From assembly GCF_016862575.1 (NCBI RefSeq), contig NZ_BONF01000005.1, forward strand, positions 292,852 through 356,851: a stretch of 64,000 bases of DNA. Direction: 5' to 3'. Position 1 is the first letter of the stretch. Every line of letters begins with the position of its first letter. The stretch is from Catellatospora bangladeshensis. Its GTDB lineage: Bacteria > Actinomycetota > Actinomycetes > Mycobacteriales > Micromonosporaceae. The notes under the pieces were generated by a model. That model was given only the letters and a program-made list of their open reading frames with translations, had not been told where the DNA came from and did not search any database. This document shows, piece after piece, positions 43,966 through 51,836 of this stretch. The translations under genes were made by a program, and so were the position numbers.

Positions 43966-44250
43966 TCACCAGTGTCCCTCGGCGACCTCACGCAGGCCGC
44001 GGCGCACGTCGAGCAGGTAGTAGGCGGCCAGGCCACCACCGGCCATCGCGATGAACTCGCTGCTCTGGGCCAGCCACACGAACAGCATGGCGACCAGCAG
44101 CACGATGAGCCAGCCCGCCTTCGGCATGGTGCCGATCGCCGGGAACGCGTCCTTGCGGCGCAGCAGGCAGTCCACGAACGCCCACAGCAGCAGCGCGATG
44201 AACGCGAACAGCATGACTACCTTGATCCAGGCTTCGATCTGGAAGACCAT
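43966..44250 (-). CDS. DUF2516 family membrane protein
   Basis: 94 residues with two membrane helices (FAFIALLLWAFVDCLLRR and WLIVLLVAMLFVWLAQ) and a third partly hydrophobic segment. DUF2516 genes regularly sit after an XRE regulator and an HbhA-like gene in actinobacteria, as here and as in Mycobacterium tuberculosis. Molecular role unknown. Confidence 0.9.
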   Translation of the reverse strand: MVFQIEAWIKVVMLFAFIALLLWAFVDCLLRRKDAFPAIGTMPKAGWLIVLLVAMLFVWLAQSSEFIAMAGGGLAAYYLLDVRRGLREVAEGHW

Positions 44251-44310
44251 GGGAGACAGCTTAGAACCTCACGACCCCGGCATCCCAGCGCTGACGATGC
44301 CGGATACGTT

Positions 44311-44348
44311 CGTCGCGGCGCACCGACCTCGATCGGCACGCCGCGACG
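44311..44348 (-). terminator. Terminator hairpin after the HbhA-like gene
   Basis: Perfect 10-bp stem CGTCGCGGCG / CGCCGCGACG with an additional inner CCGA/TCGG pairing, 8 bases after the hbhA-like stop on the minus strand. It separates the regulator pair from DUF2516. Confidence 0.65.
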
Positions 44349-44355
44349 GGACGGA

Positions 44356-44850
44356 TCACTTGGCCGCGCGCGGCGGCTTCTTCGCGGCGGGCTTGGCCGC
44401 GGGCGGCACGTCGTCCGCCTTGGCCTCGGCCTTCGGCGCCGCGGCCGGCTCGGCCTGCGGGGCGGCGGGCTTGGTGCCGGCCTGCTGCTCGGTGAACGCC
44501 TGCTCGCCCCGGGCGACCAGCGTGTCGTAGAACTTCGACGCCTTCTCCGCGGCGGTCTGCGTGCCGGACACGATCGAGTCGCGGATCCCGGCGGCGTCGA
44601 CCTTCGCGGTCAGCTCGGCGGCCTTGCTGGTGGCGAAGGCGCCGTACTCGTTGGCCTTGGCCTTCCACTGCGGCACGTCGGTCGCGGCGGCCTGGTCGGC
44701 CAGCTCCGACGCCTTGACCCGCAGCTTGTCGGCCAGCTCGGGCAGCTTGCGCAGCTGCTCGTACGCCAGGTCGCCGACGCCGGCGGCGGCGTAGAACGCG
44801 CTCGGGTAGGTGCGGCTGTCGGTCTTGCTCGACGTCTGGGTCATGGTCAC
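44356..44850 (-). CDS. HbhA-like heparin-binding/lipid-binding coiled-coil protein
   Basis: 164 residues. GTG 44850 overlaps the stop of the XRE gene (GTGA); ATG 44844 is an alternative with the same AGGAGG site. Helical N-terminal two-thirds (SAFYAAAGVGDLAYEQLRKLPELADKLRV) followed by a Lys/Ala/Pro tail (PAAKPAAKKPPRAAK), the layout of mycobacterial HbhA, an adhesin whose Lys-rich tail binds heparan sulfate. In non-pathogenic actinobacteria such proteins may act on lipid inclusions or the membrane. The role here is inferred from layout and synteny. Confidence 0.83.
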   Translation of the reverse strand: MTMTQTSSKTDSRTYPSAFYAAAGVGDLAYEQLRKLPELADKLRVKASELADQAAATDVPQWKAKANEYGAFATSKAAELTAKVDAAGIRDSIVSGTQTAAEKASKFYDTLVARGEQAFTEQQAGTKPAAPQAEPAAAPKAEAKADDVPPAAKPAAKKPPRAAK

Positions 44851-45308
44851 TGTTCCTCCTGTGCCTGCTTGCGCACGGCCTTCTTGACCGCCTTCTTCAC
44901 CGCGGGCTTCGTCGCCTCGGTCTCGGCCGGGGTGGCCGGCGCGGCCGCATCGGCTTCGGCTGCCGCTTCAGCGCGTGCGTTCTCGCGAACGAACGTCTCG
45001 TAGATCTGCGTGAGGGACTGTTTCTGCGCGACCGTCAGCAGCGGGTCGGCCGCGATCGCGGTCGGCACGCCCTGGTGGTCGTCAGAGCCGAGCAGCCCGG
45101 CCTTGAGGTACATGGCCGGGGTGGAGACCCGCAGCGCCGCGGCCAGCTGGGCCAGCACCTCGGCGGACGGCTTGCGCAGCCCGCGCTCGATCTGGCTGAG
45201 GTACGGGTTGCTGATGTTGGCCTGCTCGGCCAGCTGCCGCAGGGAGATGCGGGCGTTCTCCCGCAGATCCTTGATGAAGGCGCCGATGTCGGGACTCTGC
45301 ACGCTCAT
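44847..45308 (-). CDS. XRE family helix-turn-helix regulator
   Basis: 153 residues from ATG 45308 (MSVQSPDIGAFIKDLRENAR). The helix-turn-helix is at about 22-50 (LRQLAEQANISNPYLSQIER), followed by a helical region and an Ala/Lys-rich basic tail similar in composition to the neighbouring HbhA-like tail. Translationally coupled to it. Homologues upstream of hbhA in mycobacteria are of the same type. Two TGTTAGCA repeats in its promoter are candidate autoregulatory sites. Confidence 0.9.
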   Translation of the reverse strand: MSVQSPDIGAFIKDLRENARISLRQLAEQANISNPYLSQIERGLRKPSAEVLAQLAAALRVSTPAMYLKAGLLGSDDHQGVPTAIAADPLLTVAQKQSLTQIYETFVRENARAEAAAEADAAAPATPAETEATKPAVKKAVKKAVRKQAQEEQ

Positions 45309-45323
45309 CAAGCTACCCACGAC

Positions 45324-45352
45324 TGCTAACAGTTGCAAGCATAGTGCTAACA
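45324..45352 (-). promoter_or_regulatory. TGTTAGCA direct repeats in the XRE promoter
   Basis: Plus-strand TGCTAACA at 45324-45331 and 45345-45352, a 21-base period (two helical turns). Between them, on the minus strand, TATGCT could be the -10 box. The island is A/T-rich compared with its surroundings. Candidate binding sites for the encoded XRE protein. Confidence 0.5.
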
Positions 45353-45453
45353 ATCAGCTAGCGATCCGCGCCACGCCGCAATTCACCCCTTAGCGCTGCA
45401 TCCCACCACAACTCACCAGCCTGCGACCCGCCGCGCCAGCGGCCATCGCGGCG

Positions 45454-45517
45454 AAGATCGCTATCTCGTGTCACAACCTGCGGTGCAGGCCCACTTTCCG
45501 ACACGAAACAGCGATCT
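45454..45517. repeat. Palindromic intergenic element, TCGTGTC type, copy 2
   Basis: AAGATCGCTATCTCGTGTC at the left, GACACGAAACAGCGATCT at the right, with a variable middle. Related in outer sequence to 661-725 and 63062-63126. Confidence 0.75.
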
Positions 45518-45534
45518 AGCCCGTCGCACCGCTG

Positions 45535-45594
45535 TCGATCATGAAGTTAGGGACGCGACACACCGTCGAACACTCACTTAAGTTCATGATCAAC
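45535..45594. repeat. Palindromic element, GATCATGAA type, copy 2 (inverted)
   Basis: Read on the minus strand this matches 35906-35966 across its length: the same GTTGATCATGAACTTA opening, a GTGTCG core and the AACTTCATGATCGAC ending. The middle has diverged while the ends are conserved. Confidence 0.8.
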
Positions 45595-45666
45595 GCGGCG
45601 CAGCGGGCGCAGCGAGCGCAGCGGGGCAGCGGGTGGGCGCAGCGGGGGTGCCCGGGGGTGGGTGAG

Positions 45667-46614
45667 TTACCAGAGGGGGTGGAGGGCGCCTACCTTGCGG
45701 CCGCCGCCGAGGAGGGTGGGGTGGGCGAGCGCGGGGGCGTCGACCTCGATGCCGAGGCGGCGCAGGGCGGTGATCATGATGGGGCCGCGGGCGCGGGCGG
45801 CGCCGTCGTCGATCTTCACGGCGACCGCGCCCTTGCCCGGAACTGCGGCGGCCCAGACACCTTCGGCGCCGACCTTGCTGACCAGGCCGGGGACGGCGCG
45901 CATGAGCTGGGCGTCCTCCCGGTTGGTGCCGCTGACGAGTTCGGGGTACGCGCGCATGGCGTCGGCGACGGAGCGCTCCAGCGAACCGGGCACCCCTTCG
46001 GCGATCCGGCGGAACGCGGTGGCCAGGCCGGTCAGCGACACGGCGAGCACCGGCGCGCCGCACCCGTCGACGCCCATCGCGGCCGCCGACTCCCCCGCGA
46101 ACTCCTCGATGGTCTCGTTGAGGCGCTGCTGGAGCGGGTGGTCGGGCTGGAAGTAGTCCTCGACGGCCCAGCCGGCGGCGCGGCAGGTGAGCAGCATGCC
46201 GGAGTGCTTGCCGGAGCAGTTCATGTAGACGCGCAGCGGGGTGCCGCCGGTGGCGATCTTCGCGTTGTCGTCGAGCGGCAGGTCGGGCGGGCAGCGCAGG
46301 GCGGCCTCGCTGAGCCCTCCGCTGCGCAGCAGCGCGCGTACCCGGGAGATGTGGAAGTCCTCGCCCCAGTGGCTGGCCGTGACCAGGGCCAGGTCGGCGG
46401 GGTCGGCCAGGCGCAGCCCGGCGCGCAGCATGCCGATGGCCTGCATGGGCTTGTTGGAGGAGCGGGGGAAGATCGGCCCGGTGACGTCACCGGCCGACGC
46501 GACGGCAGCGCCCGCCGCGTCCAGGACGATCACCGACCCGCGGTGGCCGCCCTCGACGAATCCGCTGCGTTCCACCTCGACGAGCGGCACGCCGCCCTCG
46601 TAAACCTTGCCCAT
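45667..46614 (-). CDS. Asparaginase family protein (L-asparaginase II, Rhizobium type)
   Basis: 315 residues of the PF06089-like asparaginase family, which hydrolyses asparagine to aspartate and ammonia and is distinct from the E. coli type. Segments: RSGFVEGGHRGSVIVLDAAG, IFPRSSNKPMQAIGMLR, MNCSGKHSGMLLTCRAAGW, VDGCGAPVLAVSLTGLA. No signal peptide, so cytoplasmic. Likely the last gene of a minus-strand run fur-ygfZ-BKACE-asparaginase with short gaps (29 bases to BKACE). Confidence 0.9.
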   Translation of the reverse strand: MGKVYEGGVPLVEVERSGFVEGGHRGSVIVLDAAGAAVASAGDVTGPIFPRSSNKPMQAIGMLRAGLRLADPADLALVTASHWGEDFHISRVRALLRSGGLSEAALRCPPDLPLDDNAKIATGGTPLRVYMNCSGKHSGMLLTCRAAGWAVEDYFQPDHPLQQRLNETIEEFAGESAAAMGVDGCGAPVLAVSLTGLATAFRRIAEGVPGSLERSVADAMRAYPELVSGTNREDAQLMRAVPGLVSKVGAEGVWAAAVPGKGAVAVKIDDGAARARGPIMITALRRLGIEVDAPALAHPTLLGGGRKVGALHPLW

Positions 46615-46643
46615 GGTAAGGAACGCTACCGGGGTTTCACATT

Positions 46644-47480
46644 TCAGCGCGCGGGGATCCCCAGGAGGTTGCGTGCCTCACCCGGGGTGAGCGGCGGGCG
46701 CTGCGCGAGCCGGGCGAACGCGGACGCGCGGGCGACGAGCTGAGCGTTGGACTCGACCGGCTGGCCCTTGGCGTAGGTGACCGTGTCCTCCATGCCGACG
46801 CGCAGGTGGCCGCCCGCGCCGAGCGAGGTGAGCAGCACCGGCAGGGTGGCCCGGCCGATGCCGGTGGCCGAGAACGTGGTGCCCTCGGGCAGCTCGCGCA
46901 GGGCCTGCTGGCAGGCGACGAGCGCGGCGGCGGTGCCCGGCATGCCGCCCGGCACGTTCATGACGAAGTCGACGTGCACGTGGCCCCCGGCGGGCAGGCC
47001 GTACTTGTCGAGCAGGCGCTGCAGGGACCACAGCTGGCCGAGGTCGAAGATCTCGTACTCGGGCACGACGCCGCGCTCCTGCATGCGGGTGTGCAGGTCG
47101 ACGATGAACTCCCAGCGGTTCATGAACACGTCGTCGCCGAAGTTGACCGTGCCCATGGTGCAGCTGGCCATGTCGGGACCGGCGTCGAGCACGGCCAGGC
47201 GGGCCGACTCGGGGTCGTGCACCGAACCGCCGGACGACAGCTGCACGATCAGGTCGGTGCTCGACCGCAGCGCCGCGACGGTCTCCCGCAGCCGGATCGG
47301 GTCCAGGCTGGGCTGGGCGTCCTCGTCGCGGATGTGCACGTGGATCACGCTCGCCCCGACGGCCTCGCACTCCTTCGCGGTCGCGACCAGCTCGTCGAGC
47401 GTCACCGGCAGGGCCGGGACGTCAGCCTTGGCGGATTCCGCGCCGGTGGGCGCGACGGTGATCAGAGTGCCGTTCGTCAT
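46644..47480 (-). CDS. Beta-keto acid cleavage enzyme (BKACE, DUF849)
   Basis: 278 residues, TIM barrel. The family condenses a beta-keto acid with acetyl-CoA to give acetoacetate and a CoA ester, 3-keto-5-aminohexanoate cleavage in lysine degradation being the best-known member. Visible: an IHVHIRDEDAQPSLD zinc-binding HxH motif, QLSSGGSVHDPESAR, HVHVDFVMNVPGG and VGMEDTVTYAKGQPVESNAQLV. The actual keto acid is not readable. AGGA precedes the ATG; 20 bases after ygfZ. Confidence 0.9.
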   Translation of the reverse strand: MTNGTLITVAPTGAESAKADVPALPVTLDELVATAKECEAVGASVIHVHIRDEDAQPSLDPIRLRETVAALRSSTDLIVQLSSGGSVHDPESARLAVLDAGPDMASCTMGTVNFGDDVFMNRWEFIVDLHTRMQERGVVPEYEIFDLGQLWSLQRLLDKYGLPAGGHVHVDFVMNVPGGMPGTAAALVACQQALRELPEGTTFSATGIGRATLPVLLTSLGAGGHLRVGMEDTVTYAKGQPVESNAQLVARASAFARLAQRPPLTPGEARNLLGIPAR

Positions 47481-47500
47481 GGGCGCATCCTGTCATATTT

Positions 47501-48568
47501 TCAGTCAGGGTCGATAGCGGCCGTGGATTCTCCCGCAGTGAGGGGGGTGTCGCCGGAAATATTGCGCTTGAGGACGGCCAGGGCGATCGGCCCGAGTTCC
47601 GCGTGGCGGGCCGCGGTGCCGACGAATCCGACGGTACGGCCGTCGGCCGTGATCTCGGTGCCACGCGCCGGGAGTTCGTCCGTGGCGATGCCGTCCAGGT
47701 GCAGCAGGCGCAGCGCGCGCGGCGGCCGGCCGAGGTGGTGCACCCGGGCCACCGTCTCCTGGCCCCGGTAGCAGCCCTTCTCCAGGTGCACCGCGGCGGC
47801 CGTCAGCTCGACCTCGGACGGCAGCGTGCGGTGGTCGGTGTCGATGCCGACCCGCGCCTGCCTGGCGGCCGCCCGCAGCGCCTCGTACGCCCACAGCCCG
47901 GCCGGGGGCAGCTCCAGCGCGGCGAGGGTCTGCTCGGCGCTCTCGCGCGGCAGCACGAGGTCCAGCACCGGCACGTCACCGAGCGCGTGCCGCCGCACGA
48001 ACCCGCCGCCGGGCAGCGGGGCGACCGCGTAGACCGTGGTGGGGCGGGGCGGCACGGCGCCGGTGTGGAACTTCGGCTCCGGCACCGGCAGCACGTCCGG
48101 CTCGGCGGGCACGGCCACGCCGAGACGTCCCACGGCGGCGAGCGCGGCAGGCCCGACCAGGCTGTGGATCGCGTACTCGGCAGGCTTGATCTCCACCTGG
48201 GTGAAGAACCGCATCTTGGTCAGGAAGCCGACCACGGCGTCGCTCGTGCCGGGTTCGACGTCGACCCACAGGGTGCCGTCCAGCTCGGTCACCCACAGCT
48301 CGTGCTCGATGTGCCCGTGCGGGGACAGCACCAGCGTGCGGGTGCCCTGCCCGTCGGCGAGGTCGGTGAGGTGCTGGGTGGTGAGGTTGTGCAGGAAGCT
48401 CAGCCGCTCGGGGCCGGTCAGCGCCAGCACCCCGCGGTGCGAGCGGTCCACCAGCCCGGCCGCGGTGAGCAGGGTGCGCTGCTCGCGCAGCGGGTCGCCG
48501 TGGTGCGCCGCGACCGGCGCGTCCGGGGAATCGGGGTCGAAGTGACCGACCAGCACCGGCGTACCCAT
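47501..48568 (-). CDS. ygfZ: Folate-binding protein YgfZ
   Basis: 355 residues from ATG 48568, with GGAGG at 9-base spacing; GTG 48571 is possible. GcvT-like fold used in folate-dependent Fe-S cluster enzyme maintenance. The signature KGCYRGQE with the conserved Cys is present, as are SHRGVLALTGPERLSFLHNLTTQ early and QEVEIKP-like strand motifs. The start overlaps the fur stop by one base (TGATG), so both are co-transcribed, a pairing that fits iron and Fe-S metabolism. Confidence 0.94.
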   Translation of the reverse strand: MGTPVLVGHFDPDSPDAPVAAHHGDPLREQRTLLTAAGLVDRSHRGVLALTGPERLSFLHNLTTQHLTDLADGQGTRTLVLSPHGHIEHELWVTELDGTLWVDVEPGTSDAVVGFLTKMRFFTQVEIKPAEYAIHSLVGPAALAAVGRLGVAVPAEPDVLPVPEPKFHTGAVPPRPTTVYAVAPLPGGGFVRRHALGDVPVLDLVLPRESAEQTLAALELPPAGLWAYEALRAAARQARVGIDTDHRTLPSEVELTAAAVHLEKGCYRGQETVARVHHLGRPPRALRLLHLDGIATDELPARGTEITADGRTVGFVGTAARHAELGPIALAVLKRNISGDTPLTAGESTAAIDPD

Positions 48569-48990
48569 CACGCACATCCTCCGCACAGTCCGAACAGCGC
48601 CACGTGCCCGATGTCCATCCGGAAGCCGCGCGTGCTCAGCAGCCGCTCGGCGAGCGGGGCCAGCTCGCTCTGCTCCAGCTCGGTCACCGTGTCGCAGCTG
48701 CGGCACACCAGGTGCACGTGCTGCACCACGGCCGCGTCGTGATACGTCGGCGCGCCGTGCGACAGGTGTACGTGCGTCACCAGCCCGAGCTCCTCCAGCA
48801 GCTCCAGGGTCCGGTAGACGGTCGTGATGTTCACCCCCGAGGCGACCTCGCACACGGCCGCGTGCACCTGCTCGGGCGTGGCGTGGACGAGCTGGCGCAC
48901 CGCGTCGAGCACCAGTTGCCGCTGGGGGGTGAGCCGCAGACCGCGATCACGCAGCAGATCGGCCAGCTCGGCGGAGCCTTGTTCGGGCAT
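48568..48990 (-). CDS. Fur family metal-responsive regulator
   Basis: 140 residues from ATG 48990; the open frame upstream is noncoding. Winged helix LRDRGLRLTPQRQLVLDAV with recognition region NITTVYRTLELLEELGL; dimerisation/metal domain with HDAAVVQHVHLVCRSC, and CGGC at the C-terminus giving the structural Cys4 zinc site. It could be Fur, Zur or PerR-like; this cannot be decided from motifs. No clear ribosome site, so possibly leaderless. Confidence 0.92.
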   Translation of the reverse strand: MPEQGSAELADLLRDRGLRLTPQRQLVLDAVRQLVHATPEQVHAAVCEVASGVNITTVYRTLELLEELGLVTHVHLSHGAPTYHDAAVVQHVHLVCRSCDTVTELEQSELAPLAERLLSTRGFRMDIGHVALFGLCGGCA

Positions 48991-49027
48991 CGTCCGATCA
49001 TAGTTCGCGCCCCGATCCCCCTCCGAA

Positions 49028-49080
49028 GTAAGGAAGGGCACCTTCTTATCGTTATCCGTAGTAGAAGGTGCCCTTCCTAA
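49028..49080. repeat. Dispersed AAGGAAGGGCACCTTC repeat, inverted-core form
   Basis: TAAGGAAGGGCACCTTCTTA, spacer TCGTTATCCGTAGT, then AGAAGGTGCCCTTCCTAA. It sits between the divergent fur and aminodeoxychorismate lyase genes, so it cannot be serving as a 3' terminator there. Confidence 0.85.
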
Positions 49081-49098
49081 CCCCCTGGTGGGGACGCG

Positions 49099-49104
49099 TA
49101 CCAT
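49099..49104 (+). promoter_or_regulatory. Candidate -10 of a leaderless promoter for pabC
   Basis: TACCAT fits TANNNT and ends 7 bases before GTG 49112. No ribosome site precedes that GTG, as expected for a leaderless start. No convincing -35 is seen, and the upstream flank is a dispersed repeat. Confidence 0.4.
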
Positions 49105-49111
49105 TCCGGCC

Positions 49112-49993
49112 GTGGTGCAGCCTGTTCTCGTGGTCCAGGGCCGTGGCGTGGTGCCGGCCGACACTCCCGTGCTCCGTGCCGACGACCTCGGCGTGCTGCG
49201 CGGCGACGGGGTCTTCGAGACCATGCACGTACGCCCCGACGGCCGCGGCGGCGCCGCCCCGTGGCTGCTGGACGAGCACCTGGCCCGGATGGCCCGCTCG
49301 GCCGCGCGCATGGACCTGGCCCTTCCCGCCGAGGACGCGCTGCGCGAGCTGGCCGCGCTGGCCGCCGCGCAGTGGCCCGCGGACGTCGAGGGCGCGCTGC
49401 GCCTGGTGTGCACGCGCGGCGCGGAGGCGGCCGCGGCCACCGGCGGCCCGGTGACCTGCTTCGCCACCGTCAACCCGATCGGCGCCGCGACGCTGGCCGC
49501 CCGCCGCGACGGCATCGCCGTGGCCACCATCTCGCTGGGTTACCCCGCGGGGGCGCGTACCGCCGCGCCGTGGCTGCTCGGCGGCGTCAAGTCGCTGTCG
49601 TATGCGATCAACATGGCCTCGCAGCGCTGGGTGCTGGCGCAGGGCGTCGACGACGCGCTGTGGGTGTCCGAGGACGGCTACGCGCTGGAGGGCCCGACCT
49701 CGACCCTCGTCTGGCGGACCGGCGACGTGCTGAACACGGTGCCCGTGGAGACGACCGGCATCCTGCCCGGCACCACCGCCCGCCACCTGCTCGACAACGC
49801 GGCCGACCTGGGCCTGACCGCCGCCGAGCGGATGGTCACCCCGGCCGAGCTGGCCGCGGCCGACGGCGTGTGGCTGCTGTCCAGCGTGCGCGGGGTGGCC
49901 GAGCTGCGCAGCATCGACGGCACCGCGCTGCCCGCCTCGCCGCACACGGAGAAGCTGCGCGGCTACCTCGGCTTCACCAACCTGGGTTACTGA
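49112..49993 (+). CDS. pabC: Aminodeoxychorismate lyase (PLP fold type IV)
   Basis: 293 residues from GTG 49112 (GTG 49088 also in frame, less likely). Converts 4-amino-4-deoxychorismate to p-aminobenzoate for folate synthesis. Fold IV hallmarks: LRADDLGVLRGDGVFETMHV, the PLP lysine in GGVKSLSYAINM, ALEGPTSTLVW with the conserved Glu, and TTGILPGTTARHLL. Branched-chain or D-amino-acid transaminases share the fold, but the length and VFETMHV segment fit PabC. Confidence 0.88.
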   Translation: MVQPVLVVQGRGVVPADTPVLRADDLGVLRGDGVFETMHVRPDGRGGAAPWLLDEHLARMARSAARMDLALPAEDALRELAALAAAQWPADVEGALRLVCTRGAEAAAATGGPVTCFATVNPIGAATLAARRDGIAVATISLGYPAGARTAAPWLLGGVKSLSYAINMASQRWVLAQGVDDALWVSEDGYALEGPTSTLVWRTGDVLNTVPVETTGILPGTTARHLLDNAADLGLTAAERMVTPAELAAADGVWLLSSVRGVAELRSIDGTALPASPHTEKLRGYLGFTNLGY

Positions 49994-50024
49994 ACGATCC
50001 CTCAGTTGACGTAGCCTGCGGAGC

Positions 50025-51200
50025 ATGACCACGCAGGCGTATCTCATCGACGCGGTCCGCACCCCGTTCGGCCGGCACAAGGGCGGGCTGTCCGGCGTAC
50101 GCACCGACGACCTCGCCGCCGCCCCGCTCGTCGCGCTGCTCAAGAGGCACCCCGAGCTGGACCTGGCGCAGATCGAGGACGTCATCCTCGGCGACGCCAA
50201 CGGCGCGGGCGAGGACAACCGCAACGTGGCCCGCATGGCGGCGCTGCTGGCCGGGCTGCCGGTGACGGTGCCCGGGGTGACCGTGAACCGGCTGTGCGCC
50301 TCCGGCGCGGAGTCGATCGTGCAGGCCGCGCGCGGCGTACGCGCAGGGGACCTGGACCTGGTCGTCGCGGGCGGCGTGGAGAGCATGAGCCGCGCTCCGT
50401 TCGTCATGGCCAAGCCCGATGTCGCGTTCCCCGGCGAGGCGAGGCTGTGGAACACGCAGCTCGGCTGGCGCATGGTCAACCCGCTGTTCCCCGACGACTG
50501 GACGGTGCCGCTCGGCGTCGCCGCGCAGCAGGTCGCCGCCGAGTTCGGCATCGGGCGCGAGGCGCAGGACGCCTGGGCGCTGCGGTCGCACCAGCGGGCC
50601 GCCGCCGCGTGGGCGCAGGGCCGCTTCGACGACCGGGTCGTGGAGGTCGCCGGGGTGACCCGGGACGAGTCGGTGCGCGCCGACACCAGCGCCGCCGCCC
50701 TGGCCAGACTGCGCCCGGCGTTCACCCCGGACGGCGCGGTGACCGCGGGCAACTCCTCCCCCGTCAACGACGGCGCCGCCACGGCCCTGATCGGCTCCGC
50801 CGCCGCCGTCGAGCGGCTCGGCGTGACGCCGCTGGGCCGGATCGTGGCGAGCACCGTCGCGGGCGTCTCGCCGGAGCGCTTCTCCACCGGCCCGGTGCCC
50901 GCGATCCGGGCGCTGCTGGCCAAGGCCGGCCTGGGCTTCGGCGACATCGCCGCGTGGGAGATCAACGAGGCGTTCGCGGCGATGGTGCTCAGCTGCCTGC
51001 ACGAGCTGCCCGAGATCGACCCCGAGCTGGTCAACGCCGACGGCGGCGCGATCGCGTACGGCCACCCGCTGGGCGCGTCCGCGCCGCGCGTGATCGTGGA
51101 CCTGTGCCACACGCTGCGTGCCCGGGGCGGCGGCTACGGCATCGCGGCGGCCTGCATCGGCGTCGGCCAGGGACAGGCGGTGCTGGTACATGTCGAGTAA
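50025..51200 (+). CDS. Acetyl-CoA acyltransferase (thiolase)
   Basis: 391 residues. Thiolase catalytic set complete: nucleophilic Cys91 in NRLCASG, His347 in YGHPLGAS and Cys377 in AACIGVGQG; NEAFAAM also present. Degrades 3-ketoacyl-CoA or makes acetoacetyl-CoA. The PcaF/FadA group typical of aromatic or fatty acid degradation has the DDLAAAPLVALL opening seen here; the substrate is not certain. GGAG before the ATG. Confidence 0.93.
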   Translation: MTTQAYLIDAVRTPFGRHKGGLSGVRTDDLAAAPLVALLKRHPELDLAQIEDVILGDANGAGEDNRNVARMAALLAGLPVTVPGVTVNRLCASGAESIVQAARGVRAGDLDLVVAGGVESMSRAPFVMAKPDVAFPGEARLWNTQLGWRMVNPLFPDDWTVPLGVAAQQVAAEFGIGREAQDAWALRSHQRAAAAWAQGRFDDRVVEVAGVTRDESVRADTSAAALARLRPAFTPDGAVTAGNSSPVNDGAATALIGSAAAVERLGVTPLGRIVASTVAGVSPERFSTGPVPAIRALLAKAGLGFGDIAAWEINEAFAAMVLSCLHELPEIDPELVNADGGAIAYGHPLGASAPRVIVDLCHTLRARGGGYGIAAACIGVGQGQAVLVHVE

Positions 51201-51771
51201 CCCGTTCGACCTGCTGCCGCCGGAGCAGCGGGCCCGCTTCGAGCAGCTGGCCCGCGAGTTCGCGGAGTCGGGACAGGAGCCGGCCGTGCCCCGCGAGGCG
51301 TCGACCGTGGTGCTGATCCGGCCGGACCGCACCGTGTTCCTGATCCGGCGGATGCGGGCGATGGCCTTCGGCGGCATGTGGGCGTTCCCCGGCGGCTCGC
51401 TGGAGCCCGGGGAGACCCCGGCGGACGCCGCCGTGCGCGAGATCGAGGAGGAGACCGGGGTGACGCTGCTGCCCGCCGCGCTCACCCCGTGGGACCGCTG
51501 GCTGACGCCGGTGTTCGAGCCGCGCCGCTTCGACACGTGGTTCTTCCTGGCGGCGATGCCGGACGGTCAGGACGCCGCGCTGCCCGAGTTCGAGGCCGAC
51601 CGGGCCCGCTGGGTCACTCCCGAGCAGGCCGTCGCCGAGAACGCCGCGGGCGAGCTGCCGATGCTCCCGCCGACGCTGGTCACGCTGCGCGGGCTGGCGG
51701 CATACCCGACGGTCTCGGACATGCTCACCGCCCCCCGCGACGTCTCCACCGCCTACATGCCCGCCCTCTGA
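51190..51771 (+). CDS. Nudix hydrolase
   Basis: 193 residues; ATG 51190 overlaps the thiolase 3' end by 11 bases. Nudix box begins GGSLEPGETPADAAVREIEE and continues ETGV, complete. The N-terminal 30 residues (FDLLPPEQRARFEQLAREFA) are helical. NudL/CoA-diphosphatase-like homologues have comparable WAFPGGSLEPGE stretches, and overlap with a thiolase fits cleavage of CoA or acyl-CoA, but this is inferred. Confidence 0.9.
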   Translation: MSSNPFDLLPPEQRARFEQLAREFAESGQEPAVPREASTVVLIRPDRTVFLIRRMRAMAFGGMWAFPGGSLEPGETPADAAVREIEEETGVTLLPAALTPWDRWLTPVFEPRRFDTWFFLAAMPDGQDAALPEFEADRARWVTPEQAVAENAAGELPMLPPTLVTLRGLAAYPTVSDMLTAPRDVSTAYMPAL

Positions 51772-51780
51772 CCGAAGCGC

Positions 51781-51819
51781 GAAGCTCCCGCCCTGCTGTC
51801 AGTGCAGAGCGGGAGCTTC
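51781..51819. terminator. Bidirectional terminator between Nudix and pstB genes
   Basis: Perfect 11-bp stem GAAGCTCCCGC / GCGGGAGCTTC with a 17-base loop, 9 bases after the Nudix stop and 17 bases before the pstB stop. Convergent position supports use from both sides. Confidence 0.75.
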
Positions 51820-51836
51820 GACGATGTGACCGGGGC

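Larger units (their letters stand above)
45309..45666. other. 358-base intergenic region with operator and two palindromic repeats
   Basis: Holds the XRE promoter/operator (45324-45352), a TCGTGTC-type palindrome (45454-45517), a GATCATGAA-type palindrome (45535-45594) and a degenerate GCGCAGCGG tandem stretch (about 45597-45650) just beyond the asparaginase stop. No coding sequence or RNA gene was recognised. Confidence 0.6.

Noticed and set aside
43966..45308. Horizontal transfer of the HbhA-like cluster
   Set aside because: The XRE-HbhA-DUF2516 order is common in actinobacteria, and composition matches its neighbours.
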